Shown: positions 16,715-23,354 of the stretch, in pieces
Layout: every line of letters begins with the position of its first letter
Position numbering within the stretch: position 1 is the stretch's first letter
Assembly (NCBI RefSeq): GCF_007002745.1
Contig: NZ_SGNY01000007.1
Span: 186,001 to 250,000, forward strand
Source of the DNA: Martinezella rhizogenes
Lineage (GTDB): Bacteria > Pseudomonadota > Alphaproteobacteria > Rhizobiales > Rhizobiaceae
Direction: 5' to 3'
Length of the DNA stretch: 64,000 bases
Notes under the pieces: model-generated
Databases searched by the model: none
Told to the model about the DNA's origin: nothing
What the model saw: only the letters and a program-made list of their open reading frames with translations
Translations under genes and position numbers: made by a program

Positions 16715-17827
16715 ATGAGCACGAAACTTCTGTCCAACGTCGTTCTGGTACTCAATCTTTCACGGGAAGATCGATCTTCCCTTGAAGAAACGCTTCTTGC
16801 CTATCGACGTGCGATGGCAATCCTCGATCAGACCGAAGGCGCCAACCTCGTGGCGCTGCATGCCGCAGCTTATGAGGAAATCAGGGTCAAGACAGGCCTC
16901 CCATCCCGCATGGTGACGCTGGCTTTACGCGACCATAGCCAGCGTGATCCGCAGGAGCCGGTGCGCGACATCCCGCTCGACAGCAAGCTGTTTTCGGTCA
17001 AGGGGCCTGACAGCCTCAGCATCGCCACCCTCTCGGGCCGCGTCGTCGTGCCCTACACCGTTCGTGGTTATCACGACGGCTGGAATGACTTTTCAGAAGC
17101 GCGCCTCGTTTTCGAGGGCGAAACCATCAGCATCCATGCCGGCATAAAAACCGGCTTCCAACCGAACAGGGAGGCTTCGATGAACAATGAAGGTATTCTC
17201 GGGCGGCTCGGGCGTGTCATCGCCGGTGTCATGAACAATGCCGTCGACGCGGCCGAGGCGTCCAATCCGGTCGCCGTTGCACAACAGGCCGTGCGGGAAA
17301 TTGCCAAGATCGCCGAGGAAGCGCGAACGGCCCTGGGCGTGGCGGTTGCCGCCGGCCATCGCCTCAAATCGAAGGCCGCCGATCTCGATGAAGAAATCAG
17401 CGACCTCGACGACAAGATCAGGATCGGGCTGGAAAACGGCCGTGAAGATCTGGCACGGGCCGCAACCGGGCTGCAGATCGATCTGGAGGCGCAGCGCGAA
17501 GCGCTGAACAAGGCGATCCTCGAGAATGCCGCCGAAATTGCCGAGGCGGAAACCACCTTGCGCAGCATCGCCTCTGCAAAGGCGGATGCGCAAAAGCGGC
17601 TCGAAGATGCCAAGCGTGCCGAACGCGCCGCACCTGCCAGCGTGGACGCCACCCCGTCCCAGCGCAATGACCGCCGTCTGGCCGAGGCGCTGGAAGCGAT
17701 CGAAAGGGTGACCGGCACACCGGCCAAGCCCAATACCGGCGCAGCCGAGGTGGAGGAGCTGGGCCGCATGCAGCGACAGAGCGCCATCGAAGCGCGGCTC
17801 AAGGCTTTCCGGGAGGGTGAACGCTGA
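16715..17827 (+). CDS. TnpB-like N-terminal domain in frame with PspA/IM30
   Basis: The frame encodes about 370 residues. Residues 1-145 read like the N-terminal (WED/REC) part of IS605-family TnpB: NLSREDRSSLEETLLAY, AAYEEIRVKTGLPSRMV, then FSVKGPDSLSIATLSGR and RLVFEGETISIHAGI. The RuvC part is absent. Residues 156-370 are a PspA/IM30 protein, an amphipathic start (ILGRLGRVIAGVMNN) followed by a long alternating Glu/Lys/Arg coiled coil. PspA binds stressed inner membrane. AGGGAGG (17168-17174) lies five bases before ATG 17180, so PspA alone may also be made. The downstream genes yqiJ and flotillin fit a membrane-stress operon. Confidence 0.8.
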   Translation: MSTKLLSNVVLVLNLSREDRSSLEETLLAYRRAMAILDQTEGANLVALHAAAYEEIRVKTGLPSRMVTLALRDHSQRDPQEPVRDIPLDSKLFSVKGPDSLSIATLSGRVVVPYTVRGYHDGWNDFSEARLVFEGETISIHAGIKTGFQPNREASMNNEGILGRLGRVIAGVMNNAVDAAEASNPVAVAQQAVREIAKIAEEARTALGVAVAAGHRLKSKAADLDEEISDLDDKIRIGLENGREDLARAATGLQIDLEAQREALNKAILENAAEIAEAETTLRSIASAKADAQKRLEDAKRAERAAPASVDATPSQRNDRRLAEALEAIERVTGTPAKPNTGAAEVEELGRMQRQSAIEARLKAFREGER

Positions 17828-18465
17828 TGGAAGGCATTGTCCAGCCAGGCACAGCCCCCTTCTGGATCGCCCTCTTGACGGTCGCCGGTCTCGGCATTGT
17901 CGAACTCGTCTCGGTCCTGCTCGGCGTATCGGCCTCCGGGCTGCTGGACGACAGTTTCAGCTACCATGCGCCGGGCGATACCGAAGCGGGGCTGCTGGGA
18001 AGCTGGATGTCCTGGCTCAACGCCGGCGGCGTGCCGCTGCTTGTTCTCGCGGTCATTCTGCTTTCGGTTTTTGCCGTTACCGGTTTCTTCATTCAGGGGG
18101 TCGCTTCCACAGTGCTTCTCGGGCCCTTGCCGCTCCCTCTGGCCATGAGCGGCGCGGTTGCCGTGGCCATTCCGGCCACGCGGTCGCTCAGCCTTGCTGT
18201 TGCAAAGGTCATTCCACGCGATGAGACCAACGCGCTCGAGCAGGCCGACTTTCTGGGGCTCACAGGCGTCGTCACCATCGGGCCGCTTGACCAGGGCAAG
18301 CCCGGCACCGTGCGGGTCAAGGACCGGCATGACAATATTCACTTCCTGCGCGCGCAGGCCGCATCCGGTCACACGATCGATACGGGTGCGCAGGTATTGA
18401 TCGTCGATGGGGCGGATGGGCTTTTCCAGGCCATCCCCGCACCGCCGGATCTGAAAAATTCATAA
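17827..18465 (+). CDS. yqiJ: YqiJ-family membrane protein with OB-fold tail
   Basis: The 212-residue product has three or four hydrophobic segments (APFWIALLTVAGLGIVELVSV, VPLLVLAVILLSVFAVTGFF, TVLLGPLPLPLAMSGAVAVA) and a C-terminal beta-rich part (GLTGVVTIGPLDQGKPGTVRV), as in YqiJ, the usual partner of the YqiK flotillin. Its ATG overlaps the PspA stop by one base (TGATG), so the genes are coupled. It probably anchors or works with the flotillin in membrane microdomains. Confidence 0.8.
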   Translation: MEGIVQPGTAPFWIALLTVAGLGIVELVSVLLGVSASGLLDDSFSYHAPGDTEAGLLGSWMSWLNAGGVPLLVLAVILLSVFAVTGFFIQGVASTVLLGPLPLPLAMSGAVAVAIPATRSLSLAVAKVIPRDETNALEQADFLGLTGVVTIGPLDQGKPGTVRVKDRHDNIHFLRAQAASGHTIDTGAQVLIVDGADGLFQAIPAPPDLKNS

Positions 18466-18493
18466 TAGCGGGCACAACAGGGGTTAATTCACC

Positions 18494-20185
18494 ATGGACT
18501 TCTTTTCTTTGAGCCTGATTGCCGGTGCCATCGTCACGGCGATCGTCGTCATCGGCATCATCATGACATCGCTTTATACGCGCTCGACGCGCGACAAGGC
18601 CTATGTCAGAACCGGCCTTGGCGGCAAAAAAGTCGTACTCGACGGCGGCGCAATCATTCTGCCGATCTTCCACTCCTATTCCTGGGTCTCGCTCAGCACG
18701 TTGCGGCTGGAAGTGAAGAGATCCGAACATGAATCGCTGATCACCAAGGATCGCATGCGCGCCGATATCACCGCCGAATTTTACGTGCGCGTGAAGCCGG
18801 ACGCCGAAAATATCGCGCTCGCTGCTCAGACGCTTGGCGACCGGACAAACGACGCCGATGCACTGAAATCCCTGGTCGAGGCGAAGTTCGTCGACGGCCT
18901 GCGCTCGGTCGCCGCGACCATGTCGCTGCGCGACCTGCAGGAACAGCGTGCCGAATTCGTCAAATCCGTGCAGGCGGCCGTCGCCCATGACCTGCAGTCC
19001 AACGGTCTGGAGCTGGAATCGGTGTCGCTGACGCGGCTCGACCAGACCGACATCAAGCATTTCAACCCCAACAACACCTTCGATGCGGAAGGCCTGACGG
19101 CGCTGACGCGGATCACCGAGGAGCGCAAACGCGAGCGCAACCAGATCGTCCGCGACAACGAAGTCGAAATCGCCACCAAGGACCGCGAAGCCGTGCTGCG
19201 CCGCCTGACCATCGAGCGCGAACAGCGCGATGCGGAACTGACGCAGGAACGTGATATCGCCAACAAGACCGCGGAAACCCGGGCAGAAGCCGCACGTGCC
19301 GAACAGGCCGCCCGTCTGAACGAGGAGACCGCAAAGCTCGATACCGAACGCGGCATTGCCGAGCGGGATGCGGAAGCCCGCCAGGCCCGCGAGACCGCCC
19401 GCATCGAGGCCGAGCGCGGCATCGCCGAGCGCGAGGCGGAAGCCCGCAAGATCACCGAAACCGCCCGGATCGAAGCGGCGATCGCCGTTGCCCAGAAGGT
19501 GGAACAGGAACAGGCTGCGCGTGCCAAGGCGGATGAAGCCAAGGCAGCCGCCATCACCGCCGAAGAACAGGTGGCAACCGCCCGCGAAGTGGAAATCGCC
19601 GAACGTGCCAAACGCATTGCCGTGATCGACGCCCGCAAGGCGGCCGAACAGGAAGCGACGGCGATCACCGTGAAGGCGGAAGCCGAACGTGAAGCTGCGG
19701 AAAACCTCGCCGCCGCCGCCAAGATCGGCGCCGAAGCCGAGGCGCAGGCAGCCAAAATCCGCGCCGAAGGCGTCATCGCGCTCGGTGATGCCGAGGCGCA
19801 GGCGGAGCGTGCGAAAAACGATGCACGCAATGCGCTATCCGGCGACATCATCGAATTCGAACTTGCCCGCGCGCGGATCGCCATCATCCCCGAGGCGCTG
19901 GCCGAAGCGATGAAGCCGATCGAGAAGATTTCCGACATCCGCATCTTCAGCGCCGGAAATCTGGCCGGCGCACTTGGTGGCGGCAGCGATGGACAAGGTG
20001 GCAATGGCCTGGGCGATCTTTCAAGCCAGCTGCTGAGCTTCACCGCGCAGAAGCCGGTTCTCGATGAAATCCTCGCACAGGCCGGTTTCAAGGGAGCGGA
20101 CCCGACACAGGCCCTCCTCGCAGCCTCGATCACGAATGGCACGGATCGGCCAACCTCGGAAAAACAGCCACGCAAGGAGACTTAA
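18494..20185 (+). CDS. yqiK: Flotillin (YqiK-like), SPFH/band 7 protein
   Basis: The 563-residue protein has one N-terminal membrane segment (FFSLSLIAGAIVTAIVVIGIIM), an SPFH domain (about 40-200), and a very long Ala/Glu-rich coiled coil with repeated EAR-x-A-ETARIEAERGIAE units, then a Gly-rich hinge (AGALGGGSDGQGG). This is the flotillin plan. It follows PspA and YqiJ on the same strand with 28 bases of space. The role is organisation of inner-membrane domains, likely under membrane stress. The repeat region is compositionally biased, which produces a long but meaningless open frame on the other strand. Confidence 0.92.
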   Translation: MDFFSLSLIAGAIVTAIVVIGIIMTSLYTRSTRDKAYVRTGLGGKKVVLDGGAIILPIFHSYSWVSLSTLRLEVKRSEHESLITKDRMRADITAEFYVRVKPDAENIALAAQTLGDRTNDADALKSLVEAKFVDGLRSVAATMSLRDLQEQRAEFVKSVQAAVAHDLQSNGLELESVSLTRLDQTDIKHFNPNNTFDAEGLTALTRITEERKRERNQIVRDNEVEIATKDREAVLRRLTIEREQRDAELTQERDIANKTAETRAEAARAEQAARLNEETAKLDTERGIAERDAEARQARETARIEAERGIAEREAEARKITETARIEAAIAVAQKVEQEQAARAKADEAKAAAITAEEQVATAREVEIAERAKRIAVIDARKAAEQEATAITVKAEAEREAAENLAAAAKIGAEAEAQAAKIRAEGVIALGDAEAQAERAKNDARNALSGDIIEFELARARIAIIPEALAEAMKPIEKISDIRIFSAGNLAGALGGGSDGQGGNGLGDLSSQLLSFTAQKPVLDEILAQAGFKGADPTQALLAASITNGTDRPTSEKQPRKET

Positions 20186-20234
20186 CAGGGTCTCGGCAGT
20201 CCTTCTGTCCGGCACTCGTCTCGGCAAGAATATC

Positions 20235-20266
20235 AAGCGCGGCCAATCTAAGATGGCCGCGCTTTT
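20235..20266 (+). terminator. Rho-independent terminator after flotillin
   Basis: AAGCGCGGCCA (20235-20245) pairs perfectly with TGGCCGCGCTT (20254-20264) over an 8-base loop and is followed by TTCTGTTCTTT. It ends the PspA-YqiJ-flotillin operon and may also serve the convergent MrpF-like gene. Confidence 0.85.
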
Positions 20267-20320
20267 CTGTTCTTTAGACACTCCACGAGACCCGTTATAC
20301 GCCCCGGAAATGATGCCGCA

Positions 20321-20614
20321 TCACTCGATCACCTCACCTCGCATCAGAAACTTCGCAAGTGCGACCGTCGAAACGAAGCCGAGAATTGCGAGTATCAGAA
20401 TGAAGGGAAGGTACAGGGCGTTTCCGGTTTTGATCGCCAGCACCAGCGCCTGCAATATTCCAATATTGTAAATCGTATCAATTGCCATGACACGATCCTG
20501 GGCCCTTGGACCCTTGATCAGCCGATATGCGGCGAATACCATGGCAAGCAGAAGCATGCCCTGGGCAAGGGTGGCGGACCAGTAAATAATGTCGGCGCTC
20601 AACATCATCGGCAC
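20321..20614 (-). CDS. Orphan MrpF/PhaF-like cation:proton antiporter subunit
   Basis: The 97-residue product has three hydrophobic helices and the MrpF-family core YRLIKGPRAQDRVMAIDTIYNIGILQALVL. MrpF is normally one of six or seven subunits of a multi-subunit Na+(K+)/H+ antiporter, but no other mrp/pha gene lies nearby. Translation may start at GTG 20614 or ATG 20608. It is preceded on the same strand by a short frame (20618-20677) and a pair of ACGR-loop hairpins. It converges with the flotillin gene. Confidence 0.75.
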   Translation of the reverse strand: MPMMLSADIIYWSATLAQGMLLLAMVFAAYRLIKGPRAQDRVMAIDTIYNIGILQALVLAIKTGNALYLPFILILAILGFVSTVALAKFLMRGEVIE

Positions 20615-20617
20615 CGC

Positions 20618-20677
20618 TCAACAGGGTCGTGCTGAAGAAAAAATACCGGTCTGTTCGGGGCAGTTATGAGAGATCAT
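20618..20677 (-). CDS. Possible 19-residue leader peptide before the MrpF-like gene
   Basis: An ATG at 20677 with GTGGAG 7-12 bases upstream opens a 19-codon frame that stops three bases before the GTG of the MrpF-like gene. It lies 28 bases after the hairpin pair on the same strand. Position and spacing suggest a translated leader coupled to the downstream gene; the peptide itself has no recognisable feature. Confidence 0.35.
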   Translation of the reverse strand: MISHNCPEQTGIFSSARPC

Positions 20678-20705
20678 GGCCTTGCTCCACGTGTTCTTTA
20701 GACAC

Positions 20706-20749
20706 GGGGCCGTCCCCAATTGATCCGGATGGCGCAGGTCGTCCTGCAC
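20706..20749 (-). ncRNA. Tandem ACGR hairpins, mini-ykkC/guanidine-II-like (pair 1)
   Basis: Read on the minus strand, GTGCAGG-ACGA-CCTGCGC (20749-20732) is followed after 14 bases by GGGG-ACGG-CCCC (20717-20706). Two adjacent stems closed by G-C pairs with ACGR tetraloops are the full consensus of the mini-ykkC (guanidine-II) riboswitch as I remember it. It precedes the leader frame and the MrpF-like gene. Confidence 0.65.
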
Positions 20750-20860
20750 AACTGCGTGCTATCACCAATGGCGCCTGTCATCAAGGCGGTGGCCCGACTG
20801 CGCCATTGCTTTCAGGAACCCTGCCATGCTATCGCTGACATCAACAGCTTGACAGAGCTT

Positions 20861-20904
20861 CGTTCGGGACGACCCGAATGCGACAGATTGCCGGGGACGA
20901 CCCC
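20861..20904 (+). ncRNA. Tandem ACGR hairpins, mini-ykkC/guanidine-II-like (pair 2)
   Basis: CGTTCGGG-ACGA-CCCGAATG (20861-20880, eight pairs including one G-T) is followed after 12 bases by GGGG-ACGA-CCCC (20893-20904). An AGAGG ribosome binding site starts five bases later and the ChaA-like ATG is at 20923, so the element is placed to control translation start. Confidence 0.7.
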
Positions 20905-20922
20905 AGATAGAGGTCGCCTGCA

Positions 20923-22074
20923 ATGTCTGACAAATCTCCATCCTTTCTCCGCACTCCCTGGCCGAAACTCGTCGTGGCCTGGCTGGTCGTCGCCGTTTTC
21001 CAGCTGTCCGGCCAGTCATGGCTCTCGCCTGATATGACGCCAACCATTGCCATCTCGTGCTTTCTCGTTCTCTTCGCCACGATCCTGATGGCGGCTTTCG
21101 GGGTAGTGAAAGAGGCCGATGAGCTGGCACATCAACTGGGTGAACCCTACGGAACACTCATTCTCACGCTGTCGATCGTTGCAATCGAAGTGATCCTGAT
21201 TGCGGCGGTGATGCTGGGGCCGAATGAAGCGCCGACAATCGGAAGAGATTCCATATTCGCGGTGATGATGATCATCCTCAACCTCGTGACAGGTATCTGC
21301 CTTCTGGCGGGCGCGATGCGTTATGGCGAGCAGGAATATAATGCGCCCGGCGCCGTTTCCTTCATTGCGATGACGGTGGTTCTGGCCGGCGTCGCGCTTC
21401 TGGTGCCAAACACGCTCCCCGCAGGCAATGGCACATTTACCGCTCTCCAGGCCATCGTCATCTCTCTCGTGACCGTGATTGTCTACGGCAGTTTCCTCGC
21501 CCTGCAGATGGGCCGCTACCGCAGCCACTTCATGCAACCGGCACCGGGCCGGATGTCGATCAGGCTGACAGAACCCGTCAAGCGTCAGGCTCCAGACCAT
21601 CCGACGGACGGTCATGCCCGCAAAAAGAACATCGTTCATTCGATGTTTCTGATCGGATTGATGCTGCCGATCGTGCTGCTCGCACATGACCTTGCCATCG
21701 TCATTGATTACGGCGTTGCGCAGGCCGGTGCCCCGGTGGCCGTTGGCGGCGTTCTTATTGCGATCATCGTCTTTACACCCGAATCGATCACGGCCGTAAA
21801 GGCCGCGTTGAACAACGAGACACAACGGTCAATCAATCTGTGCCTCGGCGCATTCGTTTCAACTGTCGGGCTCACGGTCCCGGCGGTCCTGACGGTTGGC
21901 CTCGTCACCGGCAAAACAGTGATCTTCGGAATTTCGCCCACCGAAACCATCCTGTTTGCCCTGACGGTTGCGCTGACAACCCTGACCTATCTGGGCAGGC
22001 GAACCTCGGCGGCGCAGGGACTGTTGCATCTGATGCTGTTCGTCATCTTTGGCCTCCTGTTGTTTACGGCCTGA
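20923..22074 (+). CDS. chaA: Calcium/sodium:proton antiporter, ChaA-like
   Basis: The 383-residue protein has about eleven hydrophobic segments in two halves, with the acidic CaCA-type motifs SIVAIEVILIAAVM (first half) and VFTPESITAVKAALNNE (second half). This matches ChaA, which exports Ca2+/Na+ (and K+ at high pH) in exchange for protons at the inner membrane. An AGAGG lies nine bases before the ATG. The gene sits directly behind a tandem-hairpin RNA and is followed, after 12 bases, by a second such element. Confidence 0.88.
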   Translation: MSDKSPSFLRTPWPKLVVAWLVVAVFQLSGQSWLSPDMTPTIAISCFLVLFATILMAAFGVVKEADELAHQLGEPYGTLILTLSIVAIEVILIAAVMLGPNEAPTIGRDSIFAVMMIILNLVTGICLLAGAMRYGEQEYNAPGAVSFIAMTVVLAGVALLVPNTLPAGNGTFTALQAIVISLVTVIVYGSFLALQMGRYRSHFMQPAPGRMSIRLTEPVKRQAPDHPTDGHARKKNIVHSMFLIGLMLPIVLLAHDLAIVIDYGVAQAGAPVAVGGVLIAIIVFTPESITAVKAALNNETQRSINLCLGAFVSTVGLTVPAVLTVGLVTGKTVIFGISPTETILFALTVALTTLTYLGRRTSAAQGLLHLMLFVIFGLLLFTA

Positions 22075-22085
22075 GGCCACGGCAT

Positions 22086-22130
22086 CGCGGGACGGCCCGC
22101 GCGCGCTTCAAACCGAACGGGGACGACCCC
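22086..22130 (+). ncRNA. Tandem ACGR hairpins, mini-ykkC/guanidine-II-like (pair 3)
   Basis: CGCGGG-ACGG-CCCGCG (22086-22101) is followed after 17 bases by GGGG-ACGA-CCCC (22119-22130). It begins 12 bases after the ChaA-like stop, inside the presumed operon, and ends directly before an ATG at 22131; a second start, ATGATG at 22146, is 15 bases on. Confidence 0.65.
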
Positions 22131-22145
22131 ATGATCGCGAGATTC

Positions 22146-22454
22146 ATGATGTGGAACGCTCCCGAAATGCTTTATCAGGACATTTCAGAAACGGTCGCAA
22201 AAAGTGCAAATCAACGCTCGCCAGGCTGGGTGACGCGGATTTCGGCGGTCTTGATCTTCGTTCTCGTCGCCAACCATCTGGTCCGGTTTTCCCGCGCTGA
22301 TGCGTTTGCCCGAAAACGATTGCCACCTGCCACCGATTTGGCTAGAAAGCCCTCGCGCGGGACGACCCGTGCCTTGAAACGTTCCGGGGACGGCCCTGAC
22401 TCTCAATCTTGGGATCAGAATGGCCGATATACCGAACACCCTCCCTATTTCTGA
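22146..22454 (+). CDS. Small putative membrane protein between hairpin pairs
   Basis: The frame (102 residues from 22146, 107 from 22131) has one hydrophobic helix ([20 protein letters not shown]) near residue 38 and a basic, proline-rich tail. No family is recognised. The tail is encoded by the DNA of hairpin pair 4, and the stop at 22454 lies inside the next small frame. It may be a real single-pass protein of which only the first 60 residues matter, or a chance frame. Confidence 0.4.
   Translation: MMWNAPEMLYQDISETVAKSANQRSPGWVTRISAVLIFVLVANHLVRFSRADAFARKRLPPATDLARKPSRGTTRALKRSGDGPDSQSWDQNGRYTEHPPYF
22355..22398 (+). ncRNA. Tandem ACGR hairpins, mini-ykkC/guanidine-II-like (pair 4)
   Basis: GCGCGGG-ACGA-CCCGTGC (22355-22372, one G-T) is followed after 12 bases by CGGGG-ACGG-CCCTG (22385-22398, one G-T). 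The G-T pairs keep the stems intact despite base changes, which favours RNA structure over repeated DNA. It precedes a 40-codon frame and the AtpB-like gene. Confidence 0.65.
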
Positions 22455-22542
22455 CTTTCCACCACACGCACGGTCTTCCTGCGTCCGGCACAGCCGCGAC
22501 TTCGAACACCGGCGCATCCCCGTCATTGTCGCAATTTACTGA
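22420..22542 (+). CDS. Possible 40-residue leader frame before the AtpB-like gene
   Basis: ATG at 22420 has GGGA six bases upstream and lies 22 bases after hairpin pair 4. The frame ends with TGA at 22540-22542, ten bases before the AtpB-like ATG, whose binding site GAAGGA overlaps this stop. The peptide has no recognised feature. Position suggests translational coupling, as in front of the MrpF-like gene. Confidence 0.3.
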   Translation: MADIPNTLPISDFPPHARSSCVRHSRDFEHRRIPVIVAIY

Positions 22543-22552
22543 AGGACCTGTC

Positions 22553-23299
22553 ATGGCCGGCCCCATCGACCAATTCGAAGTCAAACCTCTCGTTGAAATT
22601 ACAGTCGGGGATATCGACCTCAGCTTCACTAATGCTTCGGCATACATGTTTCTCACCGTCACACTGGCCAGTTCATTCCTGCTTCTGGCAACCGGCAAGG
22701 CCCGCCTCGTGCCCGGCCGCTGGCAATCGAGCGCGGAGATGCTTTACCTGTTCGTTGCCAAGACCCTGCGTGACAATGCCGGCGAACAGGGGATGCGGTT
22801 CTTCCCCTTCGTGTTCTCGCTTTTCATGTTCATCCTCTTCGCGAACATGATCGGCATGTTCCCTTATGCCTTTACCGTAACGAGCCAGATCATCGTCACC
22901 TTCGGCCTCGCCATGATGGTGTTCGGCACCGTCACGCTTTATGGCATGTTCAAACACGGTATTGGTTTTTTCGGCCTGTTCAAACCCGCTGGAATCCCGG
23001 CAATCCTGGCGCCGATCATCGTGCCGATCGAAATCATCTCCTATATTTCGCGCCCCGTCAGCCATTCCGTCCGCCTGTTTGCGGTCATGCTTGCGGGCCA
23101 TATCACCCTGAAGGTCTTTGCGGGTTTTGTCGCCTCCCTCGCCAGCATTAATGCGCTGGGGGTAATCGGCGCGATCGCGCCACTCTTCATGACGGTCGCC
23201 ATCACGGCTCTGGAATTCCTGATGGCCGGCATTCAGGCCTATGTCTTCACCATGCTCACCTGCATGTATCTCAACGATGCACTGCATCCGGGACACTAA
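22553..23299 (+). CDS. atpB: Orphan F0 ATP synthase subunit a (AtpB-like)
   Basis: The 248-residue protein has five to six membrane helices and the proton-channel signatures of subunit a: [17 protein letters not shown], with the essential Arg at about residue 174, and [27 protein letters not shown] at the end. The usual Asn after RLFA is Val here (RLFAVM, not RLFANM). No other atp gene is near; the next gene is a convergent aconitase. ATG 22553 has GAAGGA upstream. It is either a paralogue of the housekeeping atpB or the relocated only copy. Confidence 0.85.
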   Translation: MAGPIDQFEVKPLVEITVGDIDLSFTNASAYMFLTVTLASSFLLLATGKARLVPGRWQSSAEMLYLFVAKTLRDNAGEQGMRFFPFVFSLFMFILFANMIGMFPYAFTVTSQIIVTFGLAMMVFGTVTLYGMFKHGIGFFGLFKPAGIPAILAPIIVPIEIISYISRPVSHSVRLFAVMLAGHITLKVFAGFVASLASINALGVIGAIAPLFMTVAITALEFLMAGIQAYVFTMLTCMYLNDALHPGH

Positions 23300-23354
23300 A
23301 GCATTCACGGCGGCGCCGAGCGTCCCTTGTCCGCGAAAGCACGCAAAAGGGACG

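Larger units (their letters stand above)
20615..20922. other. Divergent control region of MrpF-like and ChaA-like genes
   Basis: This region of just over 300 bases holds two oppositely directed tandem-hairpin elements (20706-20749 minus, 20861-20904 plus), a short minus-strand frame (20618-20677) and, between 20750 and 20860, the space for two divergent promoters. I see no other gene in it. Confidence 0.6.

Noticed and set aside
18826..20175. Open frame of 449 codons on the minus strand opposite flotillin
   Set aside because: Its Ala/Ser/Arg-rich product mirrors the biased Ala/Glu coiled-coil repeats of flotillin; no domain and no binding site.
20706..22398. Reading the repeated GGGACGACCC elements as a DNA repeat or CRISPR-like array
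   Set aside because: Irregular spacing, different flanking stems on both strands, and pairing conserved through G-T changes fit RNA hairpins, not a repeat array.
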